Source: Corynebacterium jeikeium (GTDB lineage: Bacteria; Actinomycetota; Actinomycetes; Mycobacteriales; Mycobacteriaceae). Taken from it: a stretch of 64,000 nucleotides of DNA. A program made the translations under genes and the position numbers. How positions within the stretch are numbered: the stretch's first letter is position 1; each line of letters starts with the position of its first letter. Below, piece by piece: positions 1 to 8,076 of this stretch. The notes below the pieces were generated by a model. That model worked only from the letters and a program-made list of their open reading frames with translations. It searched no databases and was not told the origin of the DNA. Location of the stretch: NCBI RefSeq assembly GCF_028609885.1, contig NZ_CP063195.1:1364001-1428000 (forward strand), read 5' to 3'.

Positions 1-1
1 C

Positions 2-250
2 AACCACAAGGGCAACGTTGAGAATATCTGGCTGATCGTGTTGGCAGTCGTGGTCTTCCTCGGCGTTGGTCTGTGGGTGGCCCGCCCGACTTTCAAGCAG
101 CGCACGACCGTTACCGCTCGCAACAAGCCCGAGGGCCATGTGGAGCCGGTGTGGTCCGCTGACCAGCTGAACCTGACGGGTGCTTACGCCGACCTGAGCG
201 ACGATGAGCTGCGTAGCCAGAACATCGACCCGGCTACGCTGAACCGCTAA
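2..250 (+). CDS. DUF2631-type small membrane protein, C-terminal part (cut by window edge)
   Basis: The frame is open from base 2 to a TAA at 248-250, so the visible part is about 82 codons and the true start lies upstream of the window. The visible start reads NHKGNVENIWLI, followed by one hydrophobic segment (LAVVVFLGVGLWV) and a polar tail ending DPATLNR. A short protein with one or two membrane helices and an NHKG-type motif upstream of rlmN fits the actinobacterial DUF2631 family, which has no known function. The assignment rests on motif memory and gene position. A strong hairpin follows the stop. Confidence 0.55.
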   Translation, partial: NHKGNVENIWLIVLAVVVFLGVGLWVARPTFKQRTTVTARNKPEGHVEPVWSADQLNLTGAYADLSDDELRSQNIDPATLNR

Positions 251-286
251 CTCTGACCGGCTAGTTTATAGCCCCAAGAATTTTTT

Positions 287-323
287 AACTGCGCAGGCTC
301 TTTTAGAGTCTGCGCAGTTTTTT
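287..323 (+). terminator. Rho-independent terminator between DUF2631 gene and rlmN
   Basis: Arms 287-300 and 306-319 pair over 14 positions with one G-T wobble around a short loop, and the right arm runs into a six-T tract at 318-323. The T tract favours the plus strand, ending the DUF2631 gene. The hairpin also lies just past the rlmN stop on the minus strand, where it lacks a T tract. Confidence 0.85.
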
Positions 324-1431
324 ATCGCTCTTCTGCCGCCAGCTGACCACAGGCAGCCGCGATCTCCTGCCCCTTGGTATCACGCACAGTGCAAGGCACC
401 CCCTGGGCTTCCACTCGCCGGACGAACTCATCCTGCCGATCCTTCGGGGAAGCATCCCACTTGGAACCTGGCGTGGGGTTCAGCGGAATGAGATTGACGT
501 GCACCTTCGTGCCCAACGCACCGCGCAGCTTCTTCCCCAGTAGGTCCGCGCGCCAGGGCTGGTCGTTCATGTCGCGAATCAGTGCGTACTCGATGGAGAC
601 ACGACGCCCAGAGGTATCCGCGTAATAGCGCGCGGCGTCCAGGACCTCCTCCACCGACCACCGGTTGTTCACAGGAACCAGCTCGTCACGCAGCTCATCG
701 TCGGGAGTGTGTAGGGAAACAGCCAGGCGAACCTTCATCTCCTCGTCCGCCAGCTTGCGGATCGCTGGGGCCAGCCCGACAGTCGACACGGTGATGTTGC
801 GTTGTGAAATGCCGAAGCCATCCGGCGCGGGTGCGGATACCTTGCGGATGGTCTCAACCACGCGCTTGTAGTTGGCCAATGGTTCGCCCATGCCCATGAA
901 CACGATGTTGGACAGGCGGCCGCCCTCCTCCTGCATCGTACTTGCCGCGGCACGAGCTTGCTCCACCATCTCACCGACGGAGAGGTTGCGGTCCAGTCCG
1001 CCCTGACCGGTCGCACAGAACGGGCAGGCCATACCGCAGCCGGCCTGAGAGGAAATACACAGAGTTGCGCGCCCCGGGTAGCGCATCAATACGCTTTCCA
1101 GCATCGTGCCGTCGTGCAGCCGCCACAGCGTCTTGCGCGTCTCCCCATCGTCCGCATCCATGTTGCGCATGGGCTGCATCAGCTCAGGGAACAGCGCCTC
1201 CTTCACCGCGGCCCTCTTGGACTCGGGCAGATCCGTCATCTCCATCGGGTCGCCCTGCAAGCGGCCGTAGTATTGACGCCGAATCTGATCCGCCCGGAAC
1301 TTCGGCAGACCGAGCTCCTGTACACGCTCCTTGAGCGTCTCCTCATCGAGATCCGCCATGTGTACCGGCGGCATGCCCCTTTTAGGTGCTGCGAACTGAA
1401 GTTTTACTGGTGTAGCCATGATGCGACCCAT
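322..1431 (-). CDS. rlmN: 23S rRNA (adenine2503-C2)-methyltransferase RlmN
   Basis: Radical-SAM enzyme that methylates C2 of A2503 in 23S rRNA and A37 of some tRNAs. The CX3CX2C cluster motif is present (CGMACPFC, about residue 131), preceded by LCISSQAG. A glycine-rich [14 protein letters not shown] segment follows. The C-terminal catalytic cysteine is in the tail ([11 protein letters not shown]). Length 369 residues is normal. An alternative ATG four codons in (1419, MATPVK) is equally plausible because neither start has a clear ribosome site. It is the last minus-strand gene of its block and is followed by the shared hairpin. Confidence 0.95.
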
Positions 1432-1497
1432 TATTGCACGTAACGGGGGTAACCCTCACATTGCAAAAATCTGACCCCAACCAGGTTATGCCGTTGA

Positions 1498-1902
1498 ATG
1501 GGAAGCATGAGCGACAACAACCAACCGAACTCTGTCCCCCAGCCGACCAATCCAAAACCGGTTAACACTCCCCAGAACCCTCCGACCACGCACACAAAAC
1601 CTGTAACTGGAGCGCCGGCGCAGGAACCGGCGTCACCAAAAAAGAACAGCGAGCACCGCGAGGTAAAGAAGACCCTGGCGGGAACGACGTGGGTGGGCCT
1701 CATCATCGGCGTGCTGCTGCTGATCCTATTGCTGGTGTTTATCCTGCAGAACCAGGAATCCGCGGAACTACAGCTACTGGGGTGGACGATGACCTTCCCG
1801 ATCGGCGTGGGCATGCTGATCGCCGCAATTGTCGGAGCATTGATCATGGCGCTGGTCGGCGGCGTGCGCATCGTGCAGTTGCGCAAACAGGTTACCCAGT
1901 AA
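1498..1902 (+). CDS. LapA-domain (DUF1049) small integral membrane protein
   Basis: The 134-residue product has a Pro/Asn/Thr-rich cytoplasmic N-terminus (1-55) and then two membrane helices (about 63-83 and 98-120) separated by NQESAELQLLGWTMTFPIG. This NxxxxxxxFLGw-like turn followed by a Gly-rich second helix is the LapA/DUF1049 pattern; its role in Gram-positives is unknown. A second ATG at 1507 is an alternative start. The N-terminal tail contains one copy of the dispersed GGCGTCA+A-tract motif, read as ASPKK. It converges on cdsA with no spacer between the two stop codons. Confidence 0.75.
   Translation: MGSMSDNNQPNSVPQPTNPKPVNTPQNPPTTHTKPVTGAPAQEPASPKKNSEHREVKKTLAGTTWVGLIIGVLLLILLLVFILQNQESAELQLLGWTMTFPIGVGMLIAAIVGALIMALVGGVRIVQLRKQVTQ
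1629..1646 (+). repeat. Dispersed motif copy: GGCGTCACCAAAAAAGAA
   Basis: Best match to the recurrent GGCGTCA+A-tract motif. It lies in the LapA-like gene and is translated as A-S-P-K-K-N in the variable N-terminal tail. Confidence 0.6.
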
Positions 1903-2631
1903 CTACACTCCGCTGAGCATATTCAGCACGACCCAGGTAATCATCGCCGACGGCAACATACCGTCCAGGCGATCCATCAGGCCCCCGTGGCCCGGCAGCA
2001 TGCCGGACATGTCCTTGATTCCAAGGTCGCGCTTGAACTGTGATTCCACCAAGTCGCCGAGGGTAGCGCAGCAAGCCAGACCGGGCCCCAGCAGCAGGCC
2101 GACCCAGAACGGGCCGGAAAGCAGCAACGTCACGCAAGCCACGCCGATGGCAGTGGACAGAATCACCGATCCGACAAAACCCTCCCAGGACTTCTTCGGG
2201 CTCACGGCAGGTGCCATTGGATGGGTACCGAAAAGCACACCTGCGATGTAGCCGCCCACGTCGGATCCCACAACGCACAGCATGAACGTGACGATAAAAG
2301 CCCAGCCGTCGATGTGATCGCGTTGCATTCGAGACAGCATGGCCGCGAAGCTGCCGAACAGAGGGATCCACGTCAGTACGAAGACGCCCACCGCCGTATC
2401 ACGGAGATAGTTATGTGGCGGCGAAGAGCGCCCATAGTGGAACAGGCGCGTCACCATCAACAACAATATGCTGATGACGAAACCCGCTAGCGCGCCTGTC
2501 GGCCCAAAGGGCCACGAAAGCCAGACGATAACCTGCGCGCCTAAAAAGAGGACGGGCAGGTTAAGCACATAACCGCCCTCGTAGAGTCGGCGCCAGACTT
2601 CATAAACCGCCAGAGACAGGGCGAGAGCCAC
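1903..2631 (-). CDS. cdsA: Phosphatidate cytidylyltransferase CdsA (start unresolved)
   Basis: Makes CDP-diacylglycerol from phosphatidate and CTP, the precursor for phosphatidylglycerol, cardiolipin and phosphatidylinositol. Many membrane helices are visible. The family signature sits near the C-terminus (SPKKSWEGFVGS, then DLGIKDMSGMLPGHGGLMDRLD). The GTG at 2631 is the first canonical start, but the same frame stays open to about 2784 and encodes family-typical sequence (GPGRDLKQAIGVGVILG) including the first membrane helix. No ATG, GTG or TTG precedes that stretch, so translation probably starts further upstream from an unusual codon, or there is an error or frameshift. It lies downstream of frr. 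Confidence 0.9.
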   Translation of the reverse strand: MALALSLAVYEVWRRLYEGGYVLNLPVLFLGAQVIVWLSWPFGPTGALAGFVISILLLMVTRLFHYGRSSPPHNYLRDTAVGVFVLTWIPLFGSFAAMLSRMQRDHIDGWAFIVTFMLCVVGSDVGGYIAGVLFGTHPMAPAVSPKKSWEGFVGSVILSTAIGVACVTLLLSGPFWVGLLLGPGLACCATLGDLVESQFKRDLGIKDMSGMLPGHGGLMDRLDGMLPSAMITWVVLNMLSGV

Positions 2632-2800
2632 CAGCGGATACCAAGCGAATGGCGTGAAGAGCCCCGCAATGGCGATGGCACCGAGAATTACGCCAACGCC
2701 GATGGCCTGTTTAAGATCCCGGCCGGGACCATTCTTGGGTTTCGGGCGAGCAGCGATAAGAAATCGGCCTTTCGTGCGCAGGGGCTAGCGGAGTATCGAG

Positions 2801-3358
2801 TTAAACCTCGAGCAGCTCCTTCTCCTTGGCCTCGACCAGGGAATCTACCTGCTCGACGTAGCTGTGGGTGATCTTCTCCAGATCCTTCTCAGCCGCGCGG
2901 ACCTCGTCCTCGCCGGCCTCGCCGTCCTTCTGGATCTTGCCCAGCTGCTCCATGCCCTTGCGGCGAATGTTGCGGATGGCGATCTTCGCATCTTCGCCCT
3001 TGGACTTGGCCACCTTGACCATTTCCTTGCGGCGTTCTTCGGTGAGCTGCGGGATCGTTACGCGCAGCACCTGGCCGTCGTTGGTGGGGTTGACGCCCAG
3101 GTCAGAGTTGCGGATAGCGTTCTCGATCGCATCCATGGTGGACTGCTCGTAGGGCTTGATCAGCAGCATGCGTGGCTCCGGGACACTGATGGTGGCCATC
3201 TGGGTGATCGGAGTGGGAACGCCGTAGTACTCGGCGACAACGCCGTTGAACATGGACGGGTTCGCGCGACCGGTGCGGATGGTCGTCAGATCCTCGCGGG
3301 CGTGCTCCACGGAGCTAGTCATGCGCTCTTCGGACTCAAGCAGAATATCGTCAATCAT
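2801..3358 (-). CDS. frr: Ribosome recycling factor
   Basis: Splits post-termination ribosomes together with EF-G. At 185 residues it has the full family length. It starts [13 protein letters not shown] and contains the conserved [10 protein letters not shown], the [22 protein letters not shown] block, and [18 protein letters not shown]. It is part of the pyrH-frr-cdsA run with a 61 bp gap from pyrH. Confidence 0.98.
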   Translation of the reverse strand: MIDDILLESEERMTSSVEHAREDLTTIRTGRANPSMFNGVVAEYYGVPTPITQMATISVPEPRMLLIKPYEQSTMDAIENAIRNSDLGVNPTNDGQVLRVTIPQLTEERRKEMVKVAKSKGEDAKIAIRNIRRKGMEQLGKIQKDGEAGEDEVRAAEKDLEKITHSYVEQVDSLVEAKEKELLEV

Positions 3359-3419
3359 GATTAGGAATTTACCAGCCTACGGTGGGAAAAGTGTTAAGGG
3401 ATCGGGTTGTGTTGGCGCT

Positions 3420-4202
3420 TTAGCGGGTGCTGACGTTGCCGTCGACCAGGGTGCCGATGCGCTCGCCAGCGACTGCGCGAGCAATATTGCCGTCGGTCAG
3501 CAGGTTGAACACCAGAATCGGCATCTTGTTGTCCATGCACAGAGAGAACGCGGTGGCGTCGGCAACCTTGAGGCCCTTCTCGATAACCTCCCGCGGGGTG
3601 ATCTCGTGGAAGAGCTCCGCCTCCGGGTTGGTCCGCGGATCGTCGCTGTACACGCCGTCGACGGCCTTGGCCATCAGCAGCACCTCACAGCCGATCTCCA
3701 GAGCGCGCTGGGCGGCAGTGGTGTCGGTGGAGAAGTATGGCATACCCATGCCCGCACCGAAGATAACGACCCGCCCCTTCTCCAGGTGACGGGAGGCGCG
3801 CAGGGGCAGGTAGGGTTCGGCGACCTGGGTCATCTGGATGGCGGTCTGTACGCGGCAGTCCACGCCCTCCTGCTCCAGGAAGTCCTGCAGGGCCAGGCAG
3901 TTCATGACCGTGCCGAGCATGCCCATGTAGTCGGAGCGAGAGCGATCCAGACCGCGCTGCTGGAGCTCTGCGCCGCGGAAGAAGTTGCCGCCGCCGATAA
4001 CCACGGCGACTTCCACGCCGGACTTGGAAACCTCCGCGATCTGCCGCGCCACGTTCTGCACGACGTCGGGGTCGATGCCGACCTTGCCGCCGCCGAACAT
4101 CTCACCCCCCAGCTTCAACATAACGCGCTTGTAGCCTTCGCGGTTTTCGGCTGTAGTCACCGGGGAATCTCCTTTGTCGACGTGTTTTGCACTGCTGGCC
4201 AT
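3420..4202 (-). CDS. pyrH: Uridylate kinase (UMP kinase)
   Basis: Phosphorylates UMP to UDP; bacterial UMP kinases are hexamers regulated by GTP and UTP. The amino-acid-kinase fold is shown by [13 protein letters not shown] near the N-terminus, [11 protein letters not shown], and the late [20 protein letters not shown] segment. The ATG at 4202 gives about 20 residues of weakly conserved leader ([14 protein letters not shown]); an internal GTG ([12 protein letters not shown]) could be the real start and would match the usual length of about 240. A terminator separates it from tsf. Confidence 0.97.
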   Translation of the reverse strand: MASSAKHVDKGDSPVTTAENREGYKRVMLKLGGEMFGGGKVGIDPDVVQNVARQIAEVSKSGVEVAVVIGGGNFFRGAELQQRGLDRSRSDYMGMLGTVMNCLALQDFLEQEGVDCRVQTAIQMTQVAEPYLPLRASRHLEKGRVVIFGAGMGMPYFSTDTTAAQRALEIGCEVLLMAKAVDGVYSDDPRTNPEAELFHEITPREVIEKGLKVADATAFSLCMDNKMPILVFNLLTDGNIARAVAGERIGTLVDGNVSTR

Positions 4203-4222
4203 ACTACCCCACCCAAGGCATG

Positions 4223-4259
4223 GAAAAAGGCCCCGGCACCCTTTCGTGTGCCGGAGCCT
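4223..4259 (-). terminator. Rho-independent terminator downstream of tsf
   Basis: Arms 4228-4239 and 4248-4259 form a 12-base stem with one mismatch. Read on the minus strand, the hairpin is followed at once by TTTTT (complement of 4223-4227). It lies between the tsf stop and the pyrH start, so it ends the rpsB-tsf transcript. Confidence 0.88.
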
Positions 4260-4262
4260 CTA

Positions 4263-4278
4263 CCGAAAAAATTTTCGG
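4263..4278. repeat. A6T4 tract, near-palindrome CCGAAAAAATTTTCGG
   Basis: Sits in the tsf-pyrH spacer beside the terminator. It is one of nine AAAATTTT-centred tracts in the window. Confidence 0.5.
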
Positions 4279-4299
4279 AGTGTACAGACTGTGCAGTCT

Positions 4300-5118
4300 T
4301 TAAGCCTGGCCAACCTCGAAGCGCTTGAAGCCCTTCAGGGTCACGCCGGCCTCGTCCATAACCTGCTTAACAGACTTCTTGGACTCGGTGACGGACGGCT
4401 GATCCAGCAGGCAAACATCCTTGAAGTAGCCCTTCAGGCGACCCTCGATGATGTTCGGCAGAGCCTTCTCCGGCTTGCCCTCTTCGCGAGCGGTAGCCTC
4501 GGCGATCTCGCGCTCCTTAGCAACGGTCTCAGCCGGAACCTCGTCGCTGCTCAGGTACTTAGCCTTCAGAGCGGCAACCTGCATAGCGGCAGCCTTGGCT
4601 GCACCCTCGTCGTCGCCCTCGTAAGCGACCAGCACGCCAACTGCCGGCGGCAGGTCGGCGGAGCGGTGGTGCATGTAGACAGCAACCTTGTCGCCCTCGA
4701 TAGTGGTGGCGCGCTTCAGCTCCAGCTTCTCGCCGATCTTTGCGGACAGCTGCTGCAGAGCGTCAACAGCCTTCTGGCCGTCAACCTCAACTGCCTCGAG
4801 CTCCTCGCGGGAGTTGGCCTTAGCCTCAGCTGCAGCAGCAGCGACCTTGTCTGCGAACTCGATGAACTCAGAGTTCTTAGCAACGAAGTCGGTCTCAGCG
4901 TTGACCTCGATCATGGTGTTGCCGGAAACGGCAATCAGACCCTCGGAGGCGGAGCGCTCTGCGCGCTTGCCGACGTCCTTAGCGCCCTTGATGCGCAGGA
5001 TCTCGATGGCCTTGTCGAAGTCGCCAGCGGCTTCTTCCAGGGCCTTCTTGCAGTCCATCATGCCGGCGCCGGTGATCTCGCGGAGCTTCTTAACGTCTGC
5101 AGCGGTGTAGTTCGCCAT
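4300..5118 (-). CDS. tsf: Translation elongation factor Ts
   Basis: Nucleotide exchange factor for EF-Tu. The N-terminal UBA-like region [19 protein letters not shown] is followed by the hallmark [11 protein letters not shown] and the core [10 protein letters not shown] motif (about residue 73). The C-terminus has the expected LLDQPSV and VKRF-like end ([10 protein letters not shown]). At 272 residues it matches actinobacterial EF-Ts. A clear purine-rich site (AGAAGGAGG) precedes the ATG. Cotranscribed with rpsB through a structured spacer. Confidence 0.98.
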   Translation of the reverse strand: MANYTAADVKKLREITGAGMMDCKKALEEAAGDFDKAIEILRIKGAKDVGKRAERSASEGLIAVSGNTMIEVNAETDFVAKNSEFIEFADKVAAAAAEAKANSREELEAVEVDGQKAVDALQQLSAKIGEKLELKRATTIEGDKVAVYMHHRSADLPPAVGVLVAYEGDDEGAAKAAAMQVAALKAKYLSSDEVPAETVAKEREIAEATAREEGKPEKALPNIIEGRLKGYFKDVCLLDQPSVTESKKSVKQVMDEAGVTLKGFKRFEVGQA

Positions 5119-5211
5119 GTGGGGCGATCCTCCTTCTGGTGGAAGTGTTCATAGTGGCTGAAATAACAGTTTCTATATTCAGTCCTGGTTTCCAGCCTAG
5201 GTTACAAGTAA

Positions 5212-5265
5212 CGCCCACGCCCGTCGGACACGGGTCTTAAACTGTGTCCCATACGGGGGTGGGCG
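5212..5265 (-). other. Long three-part hairpin in the rpsB-tsf spacer
   Basis: Three stacked pairings are visible: 5212-5218 with 5259-5265, 5220-5224 with 5253-5257, and 5226-5231 with 5244-5249. No T tract follows on the minus strand, so a partial terminator, RNA-processing site or RNA-stability element is more likely than a simple terminator. It would sit between the S2 and EF-Ts cistrons. Confidence 0.55.
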
Positions 5266-5289
5266 CTAATTCGCTAGCTCTAAAGCAGC

Positions 5290-6123
5290 TTAGGCCTCGG
5301 TGTTGCCCTCGGCCTTAGCTTCAGACTGAGCCTCAGCCGGTGCCTCTTCGGCGGGAGCCTCGGTCCTCTCAGCCTCAGCCGGTGCCTTGTCGGCATCGCC
5401 GGCAGCTTCCTTGGCTGCAGCCTCCTGGCGCTCAGCGCGGGCCTGGCGGCCAGCCTCTACTGCGGAGGAGATGATGCTGGTCAGCAGGTTTGCGGAGCGG
5501 ATTGCGTCGTCGTTGCCCGGGATCGGGTAGTCGACAACATCCGGGTCACAGTTGGTGTCCAGGATTGCGACAACCGGAATGTTCAGCTTCTGCGCCTCGG
5601 AGACAGCGATGTGCTCCTTGTTGGTGTCGACGATCCACAGAGCGGACGGGGTCTTGGTCATGTCCGCGATACCGCCCAGGACGCGCTCCAGCTTGTTGCG
5701 CTCGCGGGTCAGCATCAGAACTTCCTTCTTGGTGCGGCCCTTGTAGCCGTCCTCAGCTGCGTCCATTGCCTGCAGCTCCTTGAGACGGTGCAGACGCTTA
5801 GCAACGGTCTGGAAGTTGGTCAGCATGCCGCCGAGCCAGCGGTGGTTGACGTAGGGCATACCCACGCGCTCCGCCTCGTTGGCAACGGCTTCCTGAGCCT
5901 GCTTCTTGGTACCGACGTACAGGATGTTGCCACCGTGGGCAACGGTCTCCTTGACGAACTCGTATGCTTCGTCGATGTAGGTCAGGGTCTGCTGCAGGTC
6001 GATGATGTAGATGCCGTTGCGGTCAGTGAAGATGAAGCGCTTCATCTTCGGGTTCCAACGACGGGTCTGGTGACCGAAGTGGACACCAGCGTCCAGCAGC
6101 TCGCGCATAGTAACAACAGCCAT
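5290..6123 (-). CDS. rpsB: 30S ribosomal protein S2
   Basis: Essential small-subunit protein. The conserved N-terminus [19 protein letters not shown] fixes the start at the ATG at 6123; a longer open frame to 6189 adds 22 non-conserved residues. Also conserved are [34 protein letters not shown] and the late [14 protein letters not shown]. The tail from about residue 230 is Ala/Glu-rich, as in other corynebacteria. A hairpin lies in its leader. Confidence 0.97.
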   Translation of the reverse strand: MAVVTMRELLDAGVHFGHQTRRWNPKMKRFIFTDRNGIYIIDLQQTLTYIDEAYEFVKETVAHGGNILYVGTKKQAQEAVANEAERVGMPYVNHRWLGGMLTNFQTVAKRLHRLKELQAMDAAEDGYKGRTKKEVLMLTRERNKLERVLGGIADMTKTPSALWIVDTNKEHIAVSEAQKLNIPVVAILDTNCDPDVVDYPIPGNDDAIRSANLLTSIISSAVEAGRQARAERQEAAAKEAAGDADKAPAEAERTEAPAEEAPAEAQSEAKAEGNTEA

Positions 6124-6149
6124 GGTGTTACAGGGGCGTATTTCTTCTA

Positions 6150-6167
6150 GCCGACCATTTGGTCGGC
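6150..6167 (-). promoter_or_regulatory. Hairpin in the rpsB leader
   Basis: GCCGACC-ATTT-GGTCGGC is a perfect 7 bp stem with a four-base loop, ending 27 bases upstream of the S2 start codon. S2 autoregulates through leader RNA structures in other bacteria; whether this hairpin serves that role here is inference. Confidence 0.4.
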
Positions 6168-6516
6168 GCCGCCCCTTCCTCGCTTTCAAAGTTTAGGGTT
6201 TGACGGTTTTCTTCACGATGCACTCGACACTCACTGTACGTGCGTGGCTTGTGCACCATCCTGGCAGATAGTCCCCGGTGTAGCTGTGGTTCGCCATGTT
6301 CGCCCGCTTCTCCTAGCGGGACCGTGCTGGTGAGCCAATAGGTGGGGTGCGAATATCTACGCGTAGTCAGTAGCCTTACTCCGCCTCTCGACCTTCGCGA
6401 AACCGAGCGCACCTTCTTAGAAGGGTGCGGCAGACGAATCCGGACATACTGCGCCTGCTACCCTACCCCTACTCACGCTGCCAAAACAAGTCCCATTCCC
6501 GCGCGTTTTGCCGTTT

Positions 6517-6543
6517 CTGTGGACAACTTTTAGTTATCCACAG
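6517..6543. promoter_or_regulatory. Inverted pair of DnaA-box-like sequences
   Basis: TGTGGACAA (6518-6526, reverse complement TTGTCCACA) faces TTATCCACA (6534-6542) across a short spacer. Together they make an 11+11 bp inverted repeat with one mismatch. Both 9-mers match known actinobacterial DnaA box variants. They are 55-80 bases upstream of the M23 gene. Confidence 0.5.
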
Positions 6544-6560
6544 GCTCGCCGGTTCGCCCT

Positions 6561-6577
6561 TTCTTTTTGGTGACGCC
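6561..6577 (-). repeat. Dispersed motif copy (GGCGTCACCAAAAAGAA on minus), intergenic
   Basis: Non-coding copy, ending 20 bases before the M23 peptidase start. Its intergenic position shows that the motif is not just a peptide-coding preference. Confidence 0.6.
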
Positions 6578-6597
6578 CCTACGCATCATCTGTAGAC

Positions 6598-7179
6598 ATG
6601 ATCCTACGGCTTGACCGCGCCATATCCTTTACGCTTGCGCTGGCTTTCCTCTGCGTAGGCATTCCGCCTACCCCCTTGACCTTTGCGGCTTCCCAGCCTG
6701 ATGCTGCCCAGCCTGCCACTCCCCGACCCGATACGTCCCACCTCGTCCGATCCCATCGGTTGCCAACTGCCAAGGATGCACAGGTGATCCGCGACGCGGA
6801 CATTCCCGATGCTGTATGGGAACCGGGTCACCGGGGCGTGGATCTGCAGGCATCTCCCGGGCAGGTGATCGTTGCCAGCCGAGGAGGAAGCGTTGCCTTT
6901 GCAGGAGTCGTCGCAGGCACACCGGTGGTCTCCATCAGCCACGCGGACGGTATCCGCACCACCTACGAGCCCGTCGTGGCGCGCGTGCGCACTGGTCAAA
7001 AAGTGCGCCGGGGCGAGGCCATCGGCGTGTTGGCGGATGCCGCCGCTTTGCCTGAATACGCCCGAAAGTCGCCGGGGCTGTCCTGGGGCGCGCGATTCGA
7101 AGGCAAGGGGCGGGTGTACATCGACCCGATGACCCTTCTCGGTTCGGTGCGGGTCAGGCTCTGGGATGCGCCTGGTTAA
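6598..7179 (+). CDS. Secreted LytM/M23-fold protein, probably catalytically inactive
   Basis: An N-terminal signal peptide (about residues 1-31, hydrophobic run FTLALAFLCVGIPPTPLTFA) is followed by a 50-residue Pro/Ala linker and an M23 beta-fold domain. The first zinc-binding motif HxxxD is intact (GHRGVDLQA, about residue 80). The second motif, normally HxH within an HLHWG-like sequence, reads GLSWGAR, so both histidines are lost. The domain is therefore predicted to bind but not cleave peptidoglycan, like EnvC/NlpD-type activators. A homologous secreted M23-type gene occupies this position beside rpsB in mycobacteria. Its 3' end overlaps the convergent xerC by 26 bp. Confidence 0.8.
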   Translation: MILRLDRAISFTLALAFLCVGIPPTPLTFAASQPDAAQPATPRPDTSHLVRSHRLPTAKDAQVIRDADIPDAVWEPGHRGVDLQASPGQVIVASRGGSVAFAGVVAGTPVVSISHADGIRTTYEPVVARVRTGQKVRRGEAIGVLADAAALPEYARKSPGLSWGARFEGKGRVYIDPMTLLGSVRVRLWDAPG

Positions 7180-8059
7180 ATACGGCCTTCAGCCGCTCGG
7201 TGCCAACGTGGGTGTAGATCTGTGTGGTGGACATGTTCGCGTGGCCAAGGAGCTCCTGCACCACTCGGAGGTCTGCTCCGCCTTCTAGGATCGCCGTGGC
7301 TGCGGAGTGCCGTAGCCCGTGAGGAGACAGGCGCGGGCCAGGGCCGGCCTGGGTCACACGGTTCACCACGGTGCGAACCTGTCGGGGATCAATGCGCTTG
7401 CCACGGACACCAACGAAGAGGGCCGGAGTTTCCTTTGCCATGTCTTCGCGCACCTCTAGCCACTTTTCCAGGGCTGCCACCACGGTTCCTCCGAAGGGAA
7501 CAACGCGGGTCTTGTTGCCCTTACCCGTCACACGGAGGAGGCGGTTGGAGAAGTCCACGTCATTCACGTCACAGCCCGTCAACTCGGACACGCGGATGCC
7601 GGTGGCGTACAGCAGTTCAACCATGGCCCAGTCGCGGATGGCGCTAGGCGTGGCGGCATCCCCCTCGGGTTGCAAACCATTGAGCATGTCGGAGGCCTGG
7701 TCAGAGCGCAGCACACGCGGCAGCGTGCGCTGCGGCTTTGGAGCCTTCAGCGCGGCAACGGGGTTGGCCTGTACGAAACCGCGGTGTGCAAGGAATGCTC
7801 CGAACCCCCGCATGCTGGAGGCAAGTCGGGAGAGACTGGCCCGGCTCGCTCCGTTGTCCACCGCCCAGCCCAGTACGTCGCGAGCACGGTCCAGGTCAAA
7901 CTCCTCGATGCGCTCCAGGCCCTCTAGTGCACTGTCGAGGTTCTGTCGGTAGGCGCGGATCGTGTTTTCGCTGCGTCCGACCACGTGGCGCAGGTGCTGC
8001 TCGTAGTCGTCCAGCGCAGACCACAACGGGGTGGTGCCAGCGGGACGGGAGTTACTCAT
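7154..8059 (-). CDS. xerC: Tyrosine recombinase XerC
   Basis: Resolves chromosome dimers at dif with XerD. The N-terminal SAM-like DNA-binding domain is followed by a catalytic domain with the first Arg (ATGIRVSELTG), the HxxR box (LSPHGLRHSAAT), the late His (LLGHANMSTTQIYTH) and the nucleophile Tyr in QIYTH. At 301 residues it is full length. It lies 17 bp downstream of dprA, the standard actinobacterial arrangement. Confidence 0.95.
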   Translation of the reverse strand: MSNSRPAGTTPLWSALDDYEQHLRHVVGRSENTIRAYRQNLDSALEGLERIEEFDLDRARDVLGWAVDNGASRASLSRLASSMRGFGAFLAHRGFVQANPVAALKAPKPQRTLPRVLRSDQASDMLNGLQPEGDAATPSAIRDWAMVELLYATGIRVSELTGCDVNDVDFSNRLLRVTGKGNKTRVVPFGGTVVAALEKWLEVREDMAKETPALFVGVRGKRIDPRQVRTVVNRVTQAGPGPRLSPHGLRHSAATAILEGGADLRVVQELLGHANMSTTQIYTHVGTERLKAVFNQAHPRA

Positions 8060-8076
8060 GTGACCAATCTAGCGGG

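Larger units (their letters stand above)
6168..6597. other. 430 bp intergenic region upstream of rpsB (minus) and the M23 gene (plus)
   Basis: Divergent regulatory region. No convincing gene is seen; open frames here are short and without family resemblance. It must hold the rpsB promoter; a possible minus-strand -10 TAAACT lies about 65 bases upstream of the S2 start, without a clear -35. It also has an imperfect hairpin at 6408-6429, a CTACGCGTAG palindrome near 6357, an inverted pair of DnaA-box-like sequences (6517-6543), and one copy of the GGCGTCA+A-tract motif just before the M23 start. Confidence 0.6.

Noticed and set aside
958..1443. Long plus-strand open frame opposite rlmN (161 codons)
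   Set aside because: Antisense to a well supported gene; Arg/His/Ala-rich composition typical of high-G+C shadow frames.
6128..6412. 94-codon minus-strand frame upstream of rpsB
   Set aside because: Overlaps the rpsB start and leader hairpin and resembles no family; treated as spacer.
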